Origin: JACVRW01 sp963850205
Lineage (GTDB): Bacteria; Actinomycetota; Thermoleophilia; Solirubrobacterales; Thermoleophilaceae
Direction: 5' to 3'
Assembly (NCBI GenBank): GCA_963850205.1
Contig: CAWKKJ010000012.1
Coordinates: 62,001 to 126,000, forward strand
Length of the DNA stretch: 64,000 bases
Position numbers and translations under genes: made by a program. This document shows, in pieces, positions 36,601 through 44,041 of the stretch; positions within the stretch are counted from its first letter, which is position 1, and each line of letters starts with the position of its first letter. The notes beneath the pieces were generated by a model. It saw only the letters and a program-made list of their open reading frames with translations. It had not been told where the DNA came from and did not search any database.

Positions 36601-38494
36601 CCCTGACCCCGTCGGCGCCGGGCTCGCCCTCGAGGTCGTAGTGCAGGCCGAAGTCGTAGATCCAGGTGCGCCCGGAGCCGTCGGGGGTGATCTCGTAGGG
36701 TCGCTCGTCGGCCACCTCCACGCCCATGTCCTCGAACAGCGGCAGCATGTTCGAGAGCGTGAGCGGCGAGCCCAGCTTGTAGAGCTTCGCCCGCAGTGTG
36801 CCGGGCGCCGCCTCGAGCGGCCGGAAGACGCTGATCGCGAGCAGGTTCCGCTCGTTCAGCGCCTCGATCCGGCGGATGTCCGACAGCGCCGAGCGGGCGA
36901 GCCAGTCGGCGCGGTAGGCGGTCGGGAAGGCATCGCGATAGCGGCGCACCAGCTCGCCGCCGCGTTCCTCTCCCTGTTCCTCGACCAGCGCCTGCTCCAG
37001 GTCGTCCGACCACGCCCGGGTGGCCTCGATGATGCGCGCCTCGATCTCGGCGGTGTCGAAGTCGGGGAGGCTGCCGGGCTCGGTGTAGACCAGGTAGTGC
37101 AGGCGCACCAGCACCGACTCCGAGACCCGCGTGGTGTAGTCGATGGTCGCGGCGTTGGTGGCCTCACGCAGGATGGACTCGATGCGGCGCCGGTTGTCGG
37201 TGTTGAAGCGGTCGCGCGGCACGAACACGAGGCAGGTCAGAAAGCGCCCGAAGGGGTCGCGCCGGACGAACAGGCGCACCCGCTGCCGCTCGCCGAGGTG
37301 CAGGATCCCCAGGGCGATCTCGATCAGCTCGGGCTCTGAGATCTGAAACAGCTCGTCGCGTGGGAAGGACTCGAGGATCTCGACCAGCGCCTTCTCGTTG
37401 TGGCTGCCGGCCGGGAAGGCGGCGTGGCGCAGAACGGCATCCACCTTGCGGCGCAGGATCGGGATGTCGCGCGGGCTGGCGTGGTAGGCCGTGTGGGTGT
37501 AGAGGCCGAGAAAGCGGCGCTCTCCCGTGACCCGGCCCTCGCCGTCGAAGGTCTTCACGCCCACGTAGTCGAGATAGGAGGGGCGATGGACGGTGGCGCG
37601 GGAGTTGGCCTTGGTCAGGTTGAGCAGGTAGGGCTCGAGGGCCAGCGAGCGCACCCCGGGGGGCAGGCGCTGGAAGCCGTGGGAGCTCTTCTCGCCGCCG
37701 GCCTGACGGAGGATCCCGAGCCCCGTGTCCGCTTCGGCCTCCAGCACCACGTCGGTGTCCTGCTCGGTGATCCGGTAGTCGCGATACCCGAGGAAGGTGA
37801 AGGCGTGGTCCTCGAGCCAGGTGAGGAAGGCGCTCGCCTCGCGTACCTCCTCCGCGTCGAGGGGCGGCGGATCCTCGTCGAGCTCGGCGGCGATGGCCAG
37901 GGCCCGCTCCCGCATCTTGGGCCAGTCCTCGACGGCGGCGCGCACCTGGTCCAGCACGGCGGCCAGCTGCGCCCGCAGCTCCTCCAGCTCCTGCGGCCCG
38001 GTCTGGCGGTCGATCTCGGCGTGGATCACCGACTCGGTGATGGCGCCTTCGGTGTCCTGCGACTCCGAGGGGAGCACGTCGACGAGCCGTCCCTCGGCGT
38101 CGCGGCGCACCTGCACCACCGGGTGGATGAGCAGGTGCACCCCGAAGCCCAGGCGGCTGAGCTCCATCGTGACCGAGTCCGTGAGGAACGGCATGTCGTC
38201 GGTCACGACCTCCACCGCGGTGTGCGTCGAGCGCCACCCGTGAGAGTCGTACTCGGGGTTGTAGACCCGCACCGTGCTGGTTCCGGGTGTGCGCCTGCGA
38301 GCGAGGTTGAAGTGGGTCAGGGCCATCCCGTAGACGTCGAGGGGGTCACGCTCGGCCAGGTCCTCGGGGGGAACCCAGCGGTAGTACTGGCGCATGAAGG
38401 CCTCGGCCTGCTCCGCGACCTCGTCGGAGAGCTGTGAGCGCACCCGTGAGCAGACGGTGTCCAGCAACGCCCTGTCCACGCTCTCGATGCTCAC
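33686..38494 (-). CDS. NAD-specific glutamate dehydrogenase, large (GDH-180) type
   Basis: 1602 residues, the usual length of the L_180 class of NAD-glutamate dehydrogenases (NAD-GDH, PF05088). An N-terminal ACT-like and regulatory region (residues ~1-650) precedes the catalytic core: RGGLRWSDRREDFRTEVLGL, MKAQQVKNSVIVPVGAKGGF, DGEDPYLVVAADKGTATFSD, ASGGATGYDHKAMGITARGA, VGVGDMSGDVFGNGMLLS and VDLFWNGGIGTYVKA. The Lys residues of the glutamate site and the dinucleotide-binding Gly motif are present. It converts glutamate to 2-oxoglutarate and ammonia with NAD+, mainly for glutamate catabolism. The gene is monocistronic, and its end overlaps the end of the convergent sigma-fusion gene by 4 bases. 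Confidence 0.95.
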   Translation of the reverse strand: MSIESVDRALLDTVCSRVRSQLSDEVAEQAEAFMRQYYRWVPPEDLAERDPLDVYGMALTHFNLARRRTPGTSTVRVYNPEYDSHGWRSTHTAVEVVTDDMPFLTDSVTMELSRLGFGVHLLIHPVVQVRRDAEGRLVDVLPSESQDTEGAITESVIHAEIDRQTGPQELEELRAQLAAVLDQVRAAVEDWPKMRERALAIAAELDEDPPPLDAEEVREASAFLTWLEDHAFTFLGYRDYRITEQDTDVVLEAEADTGLGILRQAGGEKSSHGFQRLPPGVRSLALEPYLLNLTKANSRATVHRPSYLDYVGVKTFDGEGRVTGERRFLGLYTHTAYHASPRDIPILRRKVDAVLRHAAFPAGSHNEKALVEILESFPRDELFQISEPELIEIALGILHLGERQRVRLFVRRDPFGRFLTCLVFVPRDRFNTDNRRRIESILREATNAATIDYTTRVSESVLVRLHYLVYTEPGSLPDFDTAEIEARIIEATRAWSDDLEQALVEEQGEERGGELVRRYRDAFPTAYRADWLARSALSDIRRIEALNERNLLAISVFRPLEAAPGTLRAKLYKLGSPLTLSNMLPLFEDMGVEVADERPYEITPDGSGRTWIYDFGLHYDLEGEPGADGVREAFQDAFLRAWRGDTESDGYNRLVLGAGLTWREITVLRAVGKYLRQAGTRFSDRFVERSLVAHPEIARLLIALFKARFDPRRNDRDDATDVAEHIEQSIDAVESLDQDQILRTFLGVIRAMLRTDYFKDGSDDDLAGNVSFKLDPGQLAWLPQPRPEFEVFVYSPRTEGAHLRGGRVARGGLRWSDRREDFRTEVLGLMKAQQVKNSVIVPVGAKGGFVVKRPPGGSRKELMDEVVACYRIFIRGLLGLTDNIVDGEIAGPAQVVRYDGEDPYLVVAADKGTATFSDIANAISTERGFWLGDAFASGGATGYDHKAMGITARGAWECVKRHFRELGRDIQDEDFTAVGVGDMSGDVFGNGMLLSRHLRLIGAFNHEHVFLDPDPDPEASWEERRRLFELERSSWADYDSDRISEGGGVFRRSAKSIPLSPQVREALDVKDEALAPNELIRALLRAPVDLFWNGGIGTYVKAADEAQAEAGDKANDAVRVSADELRCRVVGEGGNLGLTQRARIEYALGGGRINTDAIDNAGGVDCSDREVNIKILLDAVVADGDLTPKQRNGLLSDMTEAVAALVLQDSYEQSETLSLSEAQAASMVDVHRRFIRALENARELDRELEFLPSGDELAERKRDNLGLTRPELATLLAYSKVHLYDELLDSDVPEDPYLSTELDRYFPEPLPERFGERMRQHRLRREIVATQVVNNMLHGGGTTFAFRLQEETGAPASEIARAYAVAREVFRMRDQWAEIEALDNEVDAATQIGVLLEGRRLIERGSRWLLRNAERPLAIAPTVARFEPGATALGESVMELLDPEDAEPLAERAGELRGAGVPASLATRIATLGTTYAVFDVVEVAADAGMKVEPVAAVHFRLGNRLQLHWLRDRIAELPRDDRWRALARAALRDDLYSLHRALTAEVLRGGATGDPEEMVRAWVDANPASERTLQTLRDIQVGRTFDLTTLPVGVREVRNLI

Positions 38495-38532
38495 AACAGA
38501 CGGGTCTCCCCGTCGAGTCTACGCCAGAACGA

Positions 38533-39267
38533 TCAGGTGGCCCGGGCCTGCGCGACCAACTCGGGCACGGTCACGAACTCGTACCCGTCGGCGGTCAGGC
38601 GGGCCATGATCTCGTCCGCCGCGGCCACCGACTTCGAGCGGTCGCCGGCGGGCTCTAGATGGGTGCCGTCGTGGAGCAGGATGATGTCGCCCTCACCGGT
38701 CTTGCGGCAGTGCCGGGCAATCGAGTGTGAGGTCTCCCGCTTGCGCCAGTCCCAGCCGGTGATCGACCAGAGCACGGGCACGTAGCCCGCGCTGCGGATG
38801 GCCTTCAGCGTGCCCGGGCGCCGGCGGCCCCACGGGGGGCGGATCAGCGCGGCGCCGTCGACCTCGGAGAAGCTGACCCCGGAGGCTTCCACCGCGCCGC
38901 GGCAGCGCCTCAGCTCCTCCTGGACTCCCGAGCTCGACTTCAGCGCCATGGTGGGGTGGGTGAAGGTGTGGTTGCCCCGCGCGTGGCCGGCCGCCTCGAG
39001 CTCGCGGATGAGGCCGGGCTCGCGCTCGGCCCACTTCCCGATGAGGAAGAAGGTGCCGTGCGCGTTGTGGCGCTCCAGCGTCTTCATCATCTTCTCGGTG
39101 TAGGCCGGGTTCGGGCCGTCGTCGAAGGTGATCGCGATCCGCTTGCCCGCGTCGGGCTCGCGGCAGATGGTGGGCCCGTAGAGCTGGGAGGTCGGTATCT
39201 GCGCGTGGTAGTAGGCGAAGCCGGCGGCGGCCACCGGCGCGAGCAGCGTCGTCTTGATGGGAGCCAT
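38533..39267 (-). CDS. Polysaccharide deacetylase (NodB domain)
   Basis: 244 residues. An N-terminal hydrophobic segment (TTLLAPVAAAGFAYYHAQI) acts as anchor or signal. The NodB domain has motif 1 TFDDGPNP (catalytic base Asp and metal Asp), motif 2 ARGNHTFTHP with the metal His pair, motif 3 IRPPWGRRRPGT, and a late VLWSITGWDW and DIILLHDGT with the catalytic His. All five NodB motifs are present, so it should be an active metal-dependent carbohydrate de-N-acetylase acting on wall or capsule sugars. It is 12 bases from the end of the PI-PLC-like gene on the same strand. Confidence 0.9.
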   Translation of the reverse strand: MAPIKTTLLAPVAAAGFAYYHAQIPTSQLYGPTICREPDAGKRIAITFDDGPNPAYTEKMMKTLERHNAHGTFFLIGKWAEREPGLIRELEAAGHARGNHTFTHPTMALKSSSGVQEELRRCRGAVEASGVSFSEVDGAALIRPPWGRRRPGTLKAIRSAGYVPVLWSITGWDWRKRETSHSIARHCRKTGEGDIILLHDGTHLEPAGDRSKSVAAADEIMARLTADGYEFVTVPELVAQARAT

Positions 39268-39278
39268 GGGCGCGAACG

Positions 39279-41471
39279 CTATCCGGACTGTCCGGCGGAC
39301 GACGATCCGCCCTGCGTCGGCTTGCGTGCCCGGACTGCGCGAACGCGCTCCTTGTTGAGCGCAGCAACGGCGGGAATCAGCTTGCCCTGGTCGTAGTGGT
39401 CCACGGCGATCAGGTTGGTGGTCACGCCGCGCGCGCGGCCGCAGCGATGGGCCCGGTCCAGGATGAACTGCTTCTCCTGGAAGGGCCGGTTGGCCTGCAG
39501 ACGGGGCGGGAACAGGTCGGCCCAGTGGTTCAGCATCAGCAGCGGGCTGTCGGCCGATCCCCGGAAGCGCTTGCAGCGCAGCTGCCCGCGCTTGGTGGCC
39601 TTGAGCGGGGTGTCCTGCACGAGCGAGAAGCCGTCGATGTACCAGGGGACGGTGCCGTCGGCGTCCTTCTCCGTGAAAACGATCACCCGCTCGTCGGACT
39701 GCACCAGCTGGCCCAGGGTGGGCAGCGGCTCGTCGCGGTCCAGAGTGGCCACGTACTTGTCGAGGCCGGACTCCTCGAAGCTCTTCTCGATGTCCTTGGG
39801 GGCGACGTAGGGCTCCATGAAGATGATCACCACCTCGCCGCGGTTGTCGTCGAGGAACTGCCGGATGTCCTCGAGCGCATCCACCATGGGGGTGGCTCCG
39901 ATCTCGCAGACGGTATGGCAGAGGTAGAGCTCGCGCTCCTCGCCGCTCCCGCGCAGGCCCACCCGTCCCGCCAGCCGCTCGGCCGCCTTCAGGATCTCGG
40001 GAGGCAGGGCGGCCACGACCCGGTTGCGGTCGCGCTGCTCGGTCTCGAAGTCGGTGGAGACCCGGCCGTTGTCTGCGCGCACGCCCCAGTGGGCGTCCAG
40101 CAGGAGCAGGCGGATGCCGTCCCTGAGCTGGCGTTTGATCGTGCGGCGCTGGTTGGCGATGAACCAGTCCGGGCTGTCGGCGGCCGAGAACGAGTTGTGC
40201 GTGCCGGCGAACACCGCCTCGTTCAGCGGCACGTCGCAGAGGCCGCGGGAGCCGTTGCAGGTGCCCGCCTTGGTCACCGTGCCAGACCGGTCCAGCGAGC
40301 CGTCGTCGCGGGTGGCCAGCGTCACCAGCCCGGCCAGCACGGCCACGCAGAGCACCGCGGCCACGCCCGCCACCGCGAAGGCCCTCCTGCGGCCGCCCTC
40401 CGCCGCGGGGGTGCTCGCCGCGCGCCCGCCGCGCTGGAGCAGCACCAGCAACTCGCTGGTGCCGTAGAACACCAGGAAGGCGCCGCCCAGGATGGCCACC
40501 ACCTGGAGCGCCAGCGTGGGGTTCAGCACCACGAGGATGCCCAGGGCCAGAGCCGACAGGCCATGCAGGGCGCGTCCCGGGACGGTGGGCGGCCGCTCGA
40601 ACAGCCGCCGCCGCAGCCGGGTCACGGGCTCCTCGACGTCCTCGGGGTCGAGGGCCGCCGCGGCCGCGCCCACCACGAGGCCGGCCAGGCCGAGCAGCAG
40701 CGCCCAGCCAAAGAGGTCACCCATGTAGGCGTCCAGCACGCCCGCGACCGCGTCACGGATCTGCTCGTCGGTCGTCTCGTCCTCGCCCCGCACCCCGGCC
40801 AGGGTGCGGGCGCGCAGGATGAGCAGCGTGACCGCCATCAGGACGCCGGCGGCGCCGATCCCGACTCCCACCCGGAGCACGCCCAGACGGCGATCCGGCG
40901 CGAGCGCCACTGCGGCCACGAAGGCGATGAGTGCCAGTAACGGCAGCACGATGCCCAGGATCCGGATGTCGTCGGCGACGGCCAGCGTGGTCCCGGCGAA
41001 CTCCCGGCGGCGAAGCGTCAGGAGCTTGGGCTCGAGGTCCCGGGGCAGCTCCTCCGCCAGTTTCGGGGAGACCGACTTCAGCCCGAAGCGAACAACCTGG
41101 GCGGCGTCGGCCAGGTCGAACAGGGCGTTGCCCTTCTCGCGCTCGAAGAACACCTGGTTTGTCTGCAGCGCGGCCTGGCGGAACAGGCGGCGGAAGGGGT
41201 CGGTCTGGATCACCGCACCCACCACCGACTCGAGCAGGGGACGCACGGCCACCAGGTCGGTGGAGCCGCGGTCGACGACATTGACCACGATCTGCTGGCC
41301 CACCAGCTCGCGCACGCCATCGTTCTGCAGCGCCTCGACGGCGTGGTCCGCGAAGGCCTCGCGGGCGATGATCTCCGTGCGGCCGTAGTAGGCGATCGTC
41401 CCGGCGAGCAGGAGGATGGCGCCCAGCACCACGAGGACCGTCGAGGCGATGCCCCTGCTGTGCTCGGACAT
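39279..41471 (-). CDS. Membrane protein with C-terminal PI-PLC-X-like phosphodiesterase domain
   Basis: About 730 residues from ATG at 41471 (MSEHSRGIAS); ATG at 41504 is an alternative. A first membrane helix (residues ~8-30), an external ~140-residue domain, then clustered hydrophobic segments (~170-190, 205-225, 250-275, 310-365, 385-410) form the N-terminal half. The C-terminal ~330 residues look like a PI-PLC X domain. AVFAGTHNSFSAADSP carries the first catalytic His, LRDGIRLLLLDAHWG the ligand region, LYLCHTVCEIG the second His, and NRGEVVIIFMEPYV follows. It should cleave a phosphodiester in a lipid or polyol outside the membrane, but the substrate is unknown. Divergent from the membrane protein at 41546. 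Confidence 0.75.
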   Translation of the reverse strand: MSEHSRGIASTVLVVLGAILLLAGTIAYYGRTEIIAREAFADHAVEALQNDGVRELVGQQIVVNVVDRGSTDLVAVRPLLESVVGAVIQTDPFRRLFRQAALQTNQVFFEREKGNALFDLADAAQVVRFGLKSVSPKLAEELPRDLEPKLLTLRRREFAGTTLAVADDIRILGIVLPLLALIAFVAAVALAPDRRLGVLRVGVGIGAAGVLMAVTLLILRARTLAGVRGEDETTDEQIRDAVAGVLDAYMGDLFGWALLLGLAGLVVGAAAAALDPEDVEEPVTRLRRRLFERPPTVPGRALHGLSALALGILVVLNPTLALQVVAILGGAFLVFYGTSELLVLLQRGGRAASTPAAEGGRRRAFAVAGVAAVLCVAVLAGLVTLATRDDGSLDRSGTVTKAGTCNGSRGLCDVPLNEAVFAGTHNSFSAADSPDWFIANQRRTIKRQLRDGIRLLLLDAHWGVRADNGRVSTDFETEQRDRNRVVAALPPEILKAAERLAGRVGLRGSGEERELYLCHTVCEIGATPMVDALEDIRQFLDDNRGEVVIIFMEPYVAPKDIEKSFEESGLDKYVATLDRDEPLPTLGQLVQSDERVIVFTEKDADGTVPWYIDGFSLVQDTPLKATKRGQLRCKRFRGSADSPLLMLNHWADLFPPRLQANRPFQEKQFILDRAHRCGRARGVTTNLIAVDHYDQGKLIPAVAALNKERVRAVRARKPTQGGSSSAGQSG

Positions 41472-41545
41472 ATGTCCCCGCCGGCGTGAGGGGATGCCGG
41501 TCATGCGAGTCGCTCCGTAGGGTATGGCATGTGCCGAGTGATGCA

Positions 41546-42313
41546 ATGAACCTGGCGCAGCTGCTTCTCGAGCTGGAGAACAACGAGACGTTCCTCGGCG
41601 ACGACGGCACCCGCGCCGGGGTGATCGTCTTCCTCGGCCTCGTCCTCTCCTTCGTGCTGATCCGGATCAGCACCCGGCTGATGCGCAGCCCCAAGGTGCC
41701 GTGGTGGCCGGGGAGCATCGAGAGCGGCGACCTGCACGTGCACCACCTGGTGTTCGGGAACGTGATGGTGCTCTTCTTCGGCTTCGTGCTCGCGCTCCAG
41801 CCCTCCAGCCCATGGCTCGAGCTCTCCGCCGCGGGCTTCGGCATCGGGGCGGGGCTCACGCTGGACGAGTTCGCCCTCTGGCTGCACCTGGAGGACGTCT
41901 ACTGGGCGGAGGAGGGCCGGCGCTCGGTCGATGCCGTGGTCATCGCCGTGGCCGTGGCCGGCCTGCTGCTGCTCGGCTTCCTTCCGGTTTCGACCGAGGA
42001 CAGCGGCTGGGGGATCGCTTTCTCGGTGCTCCTCGTGCTCGCTCTCGCGGCGCTCACCATCCTGAAGGGCAAGGTCATCTTCGGCGTGGCCGCCATGATC
42101 TTCCCGTTGCTCGGCATCTTCGGGGCCATCCGGCTGGCCAAGCCCGGCTCGTTCTGGGCCCGGCGCCGCTACAAGCCGGGCAGCAAGAAGCTCGCCCGCT
42201 CGGAGAAGCGCTACGCGAGGAAGACGGCCCGCTACCGGCGCTTCCAGGACCGCGTCGCCGGGGCGCCGAGCATCCCGCCGGCGACCGAGCCCGCCGGCGA
42301 GCCCGAGCGCTAG
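41546..42313 (+). CDS. Integral membrane protein, unknown function
   Basis: 255 residues. ATG at 41546 is chosen; GTG at 41531 is possible. About six membrane helices are seen at ~23-43, 63-83, 88-110, 130-148, 155-175 and 178-200. A conserved-looking SGDLHVHHLVFGN lies between helices 1 and 2, and LDEFALWLHLEDVYWAEEG after helix 3, where grouped His, Asp and Glu could bind metal. The C-terminal 55 residues are strongly basic (KPGSKKLARSEKRYARKTAR). The family is known to me only as an uncharacterised actinobacterial membrane protein. It is divergent from the PI-PLC-like gene (74 bases), and its stop overlaps the convergent acyl-CoA synthetase stop by 4 bases. Confidence 0.75.
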   Translation: MNLAQLLLELENNETFLGDDGTRAGVIVFLGLVLSFVLIRISTRLMRSPKVPWWPGSIESGDLHVHHLVFGNVMVLFFGFVLALQPSSPWLELSAAGFGIGAGLTLDEFALWLHLEDVYWAEEGRRSVDAVVIAVAVAGLLLLGFLPVSTEDSGWGIAFSVLLVLALAALTILKGKVIFGVAAMIFPLLGIFGAIRLAKPGSFWARRRYKPGSKKLARSEKRYARKTARYRRFQDRVAGAPSIPPATEPAGEPER

Positions 42314-43941
42314 CTCGGCACCGCCTCGCTGAGCCCCAGCCGCTTCAGCGACTCCTCGCGCAGCTTGTACTTCTGGACCTTGCCGGTCACCGTCATCGGG
42401 AACTCGTCACAGAACACGACGTAGCGGGGCACCTTGAAGTGGGCCAGCTTCCCGCGGCAGTAGTCGCGGATCTCCTCCTCGGTGGCGTCCGCGTCCTCGC
42501 GGGTGACGACCCAGGCGCACAGTTCCTCGCCGTACTTGGGATCGGGCACGCCCACCACCTGGACGTCGGCCACGGCGGGGTGCCCGTAGAGGAACTCCTC
42601 GATCTCGCGCGGGTAGACGTTCTCGCCTCCGCGGATGGCCATGTCCTTGATCCGCCCCACGATGCTGCAGTAGCCGGCGTCGTCCATGGTGGCCAGGTCG
42701 CCGGTGCGCATCCAGCCGGCCGCGTCCAGGGCCTCGCCGGTCCTCTCGGGCTCCTCCCAGTAGCCGAGCATCACGCTGTAGCCGCGGGTGCAGAACTCGC
42801 CGCTCTCGCCCCGGGGGACCAGCTGACCGCTGTCGGGGTCCACCACCTTGATCTCGATGTGCGGTCCGGCCCGGCCCACCGAGCCCACCCGCAGCTCGAG
42901 GGCGTCGTCCTTGCGGGTCTGCGTGGACACCGGAGAGGTCTCGGTCATCCCGTAGCAGATGGCCACCTCCTCCATGTGCATCTCGCTCTGCACCCGCTTC
43001 ATCACCTCCGCGGGGCAGGGCGAGCCGGCCATGATCCCGGTGCGCAGCGAGGTGAGGTCGTGGTCGGAGAAGCCCGGATCGTCGAGCTCGGCGATGAACA
43101 TCGTGGGCACCCCGTACAGCGACGTGCAGCGCTCCTCGGCCACCGCCTCGAGGGTGGCCTCGGCCTCGAAGGCCGGCGCCGGTATCACCATGCAGGCCCC
43201 GTGGGTGGTGGCCCCGAGGTTGCCCATCACCATGCCGAAGCAGTGGTAGAAGGGCACCGGGATGCAGACCCGGTCCTCCGCGCTGTAGCCGAGCAGCTCG
43301 CCCACGAAGAACCCGTTGTTGAGGATGTTGTGGTGCGAGAGCGTGGCGCCCTTGGGCGAGCCGGTGGTCCCGCTCGTGTACTGGATGTTGATCGGGTCGT
43401 CGAAGGCGAGGCTGGGCTCCCGCTCGGCCAGCGCGCCGGCGTCGTGGGTTCCACCGGCGTCGAGCAGCTCGTCCCAGCTCTCGTGCTCGGTGAAGATCAC
43501 CCGCTCGAGCCCGTCGAGCCCGCCCCGCACCTCCTCGACCATGGCGACGTAGTCGCTGGTCTTGAAGCTCGGTGCGCTCACGAGCAGGCGCACGCCCGAC
43601 TGCCTCAGCGCGTACTCCAGCTCGTGGGTCCGGTAGGCCGGGTTGACGTTGACCAGGATGGCCCCGATCCGGGCGGTCGCGTACTGGACGAAGACCCACT
43701 CGGCGCAGTTCGGTGCCCAGATGCCCACCCGGTCGCCCTTGCCGATGCCGGCGGCCAGCAGTGCGAGCGCCACCCGGTCCACCTCCGCGTCGAGCTCCGC
43801 GTAGGACAGGCGTACCCCCTGGTGCCGGCTCACCAGCGCCGCGCGGTCGCCGAAGCGCTCCACCGTCCGGCGCAGGTTGTCGCCGATCGTCTCGCCCAGC
43901 AGCGGGGTCTCGCTCACCCCGTGGCTGTAGGAGGCGGCCAT
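42310..43941 (-). CDS. AMP-forming acyl-CoA synthetase (fatty-acid CoA ligase family)
   Basis: 543 residues from ATG at 43941. The AMP-binding signature is YTSGTTGSPKGATLSHHN. Further core motifs are ICYGMTETSP, the A8-type GWMRTGDLATMDDAGYCSIV and GRIKDMAIRGGENVYPREIE, and the C-terminal catalytic Lys in MTVTGKVQKYKL. It activates a carboxylic acid, probably a medium or long fatty acid, to acyl-AMP and then acyl-CoA in the cytoplasm. It is closest in style to AMP-binding proteins acting in beta-oxidation, with no other fatty-acid gene adjacent. Confidence 0.93.
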   Translation of the reverse strand: MAASYSHGVSETPLLGETIGDNLRRTVERFGDRAALVSRHQGVRLSYAELDAEVDRVALALLAAGIGKGDRVGIWAPNCAEWVFVQYATARIGAILVNVNPAYRTHELEYALRQSGVRLLVSAPSFKTSDYVAMVEEVRGGLDGLERVIFTEHESWDELLDAGGTHDAGALAEREPSLAFDDPINIQYTSGTTGSPKGATLSHHNILNNGFFVGELLGYSAEDRVCIPVPFYHCFGMVMGNLGATTHGACMVIPAPAFEAEATLEAVAEERCTSLYGVPTMFIAELDDPGFSDHDLTSLRTGIMAGSPCPAEVMKRVQSEMHMEEVAICYGMTETSPVSTQTRKDDALELRVGSVGRAGPHIEIKVVDPDSGQLVPRGESGEFCTRGYSVMLGYWEEPERTGEALDAAGWMRTGDLATMDDAGYCSIVGRIKDMAIRGGENVYPREIEEFLYGHPAVADVQVVGVPDPKYGEELCAWVVTREDADATEEEIRDYCRGKLAHFKVPRYVVFCDEFPMTVTGKVQKYKLREESLKRLGLSEAVPS

Positions 43942-44041
43942 GCCGGGATCCTTGCAGGCTTGACCCTCTCGGAGGTCGGGCGTACGGTGGGCCGTGGAGC
44001 CGGGGGACTCGTCCACCCGGCTCTTCTCGTGAACGGACTCG

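Noticed and set aside
34856..37339. 827-codon open frame on + strand opposite the glutamate dehydrogenase gene
   Set aside because: It lies wholly antisense to a clear NAD-glutamate dehydrogenase, is His/Gly/Arg/Leu-rich without any motif, and is a typical shadow in high-GC DNA.
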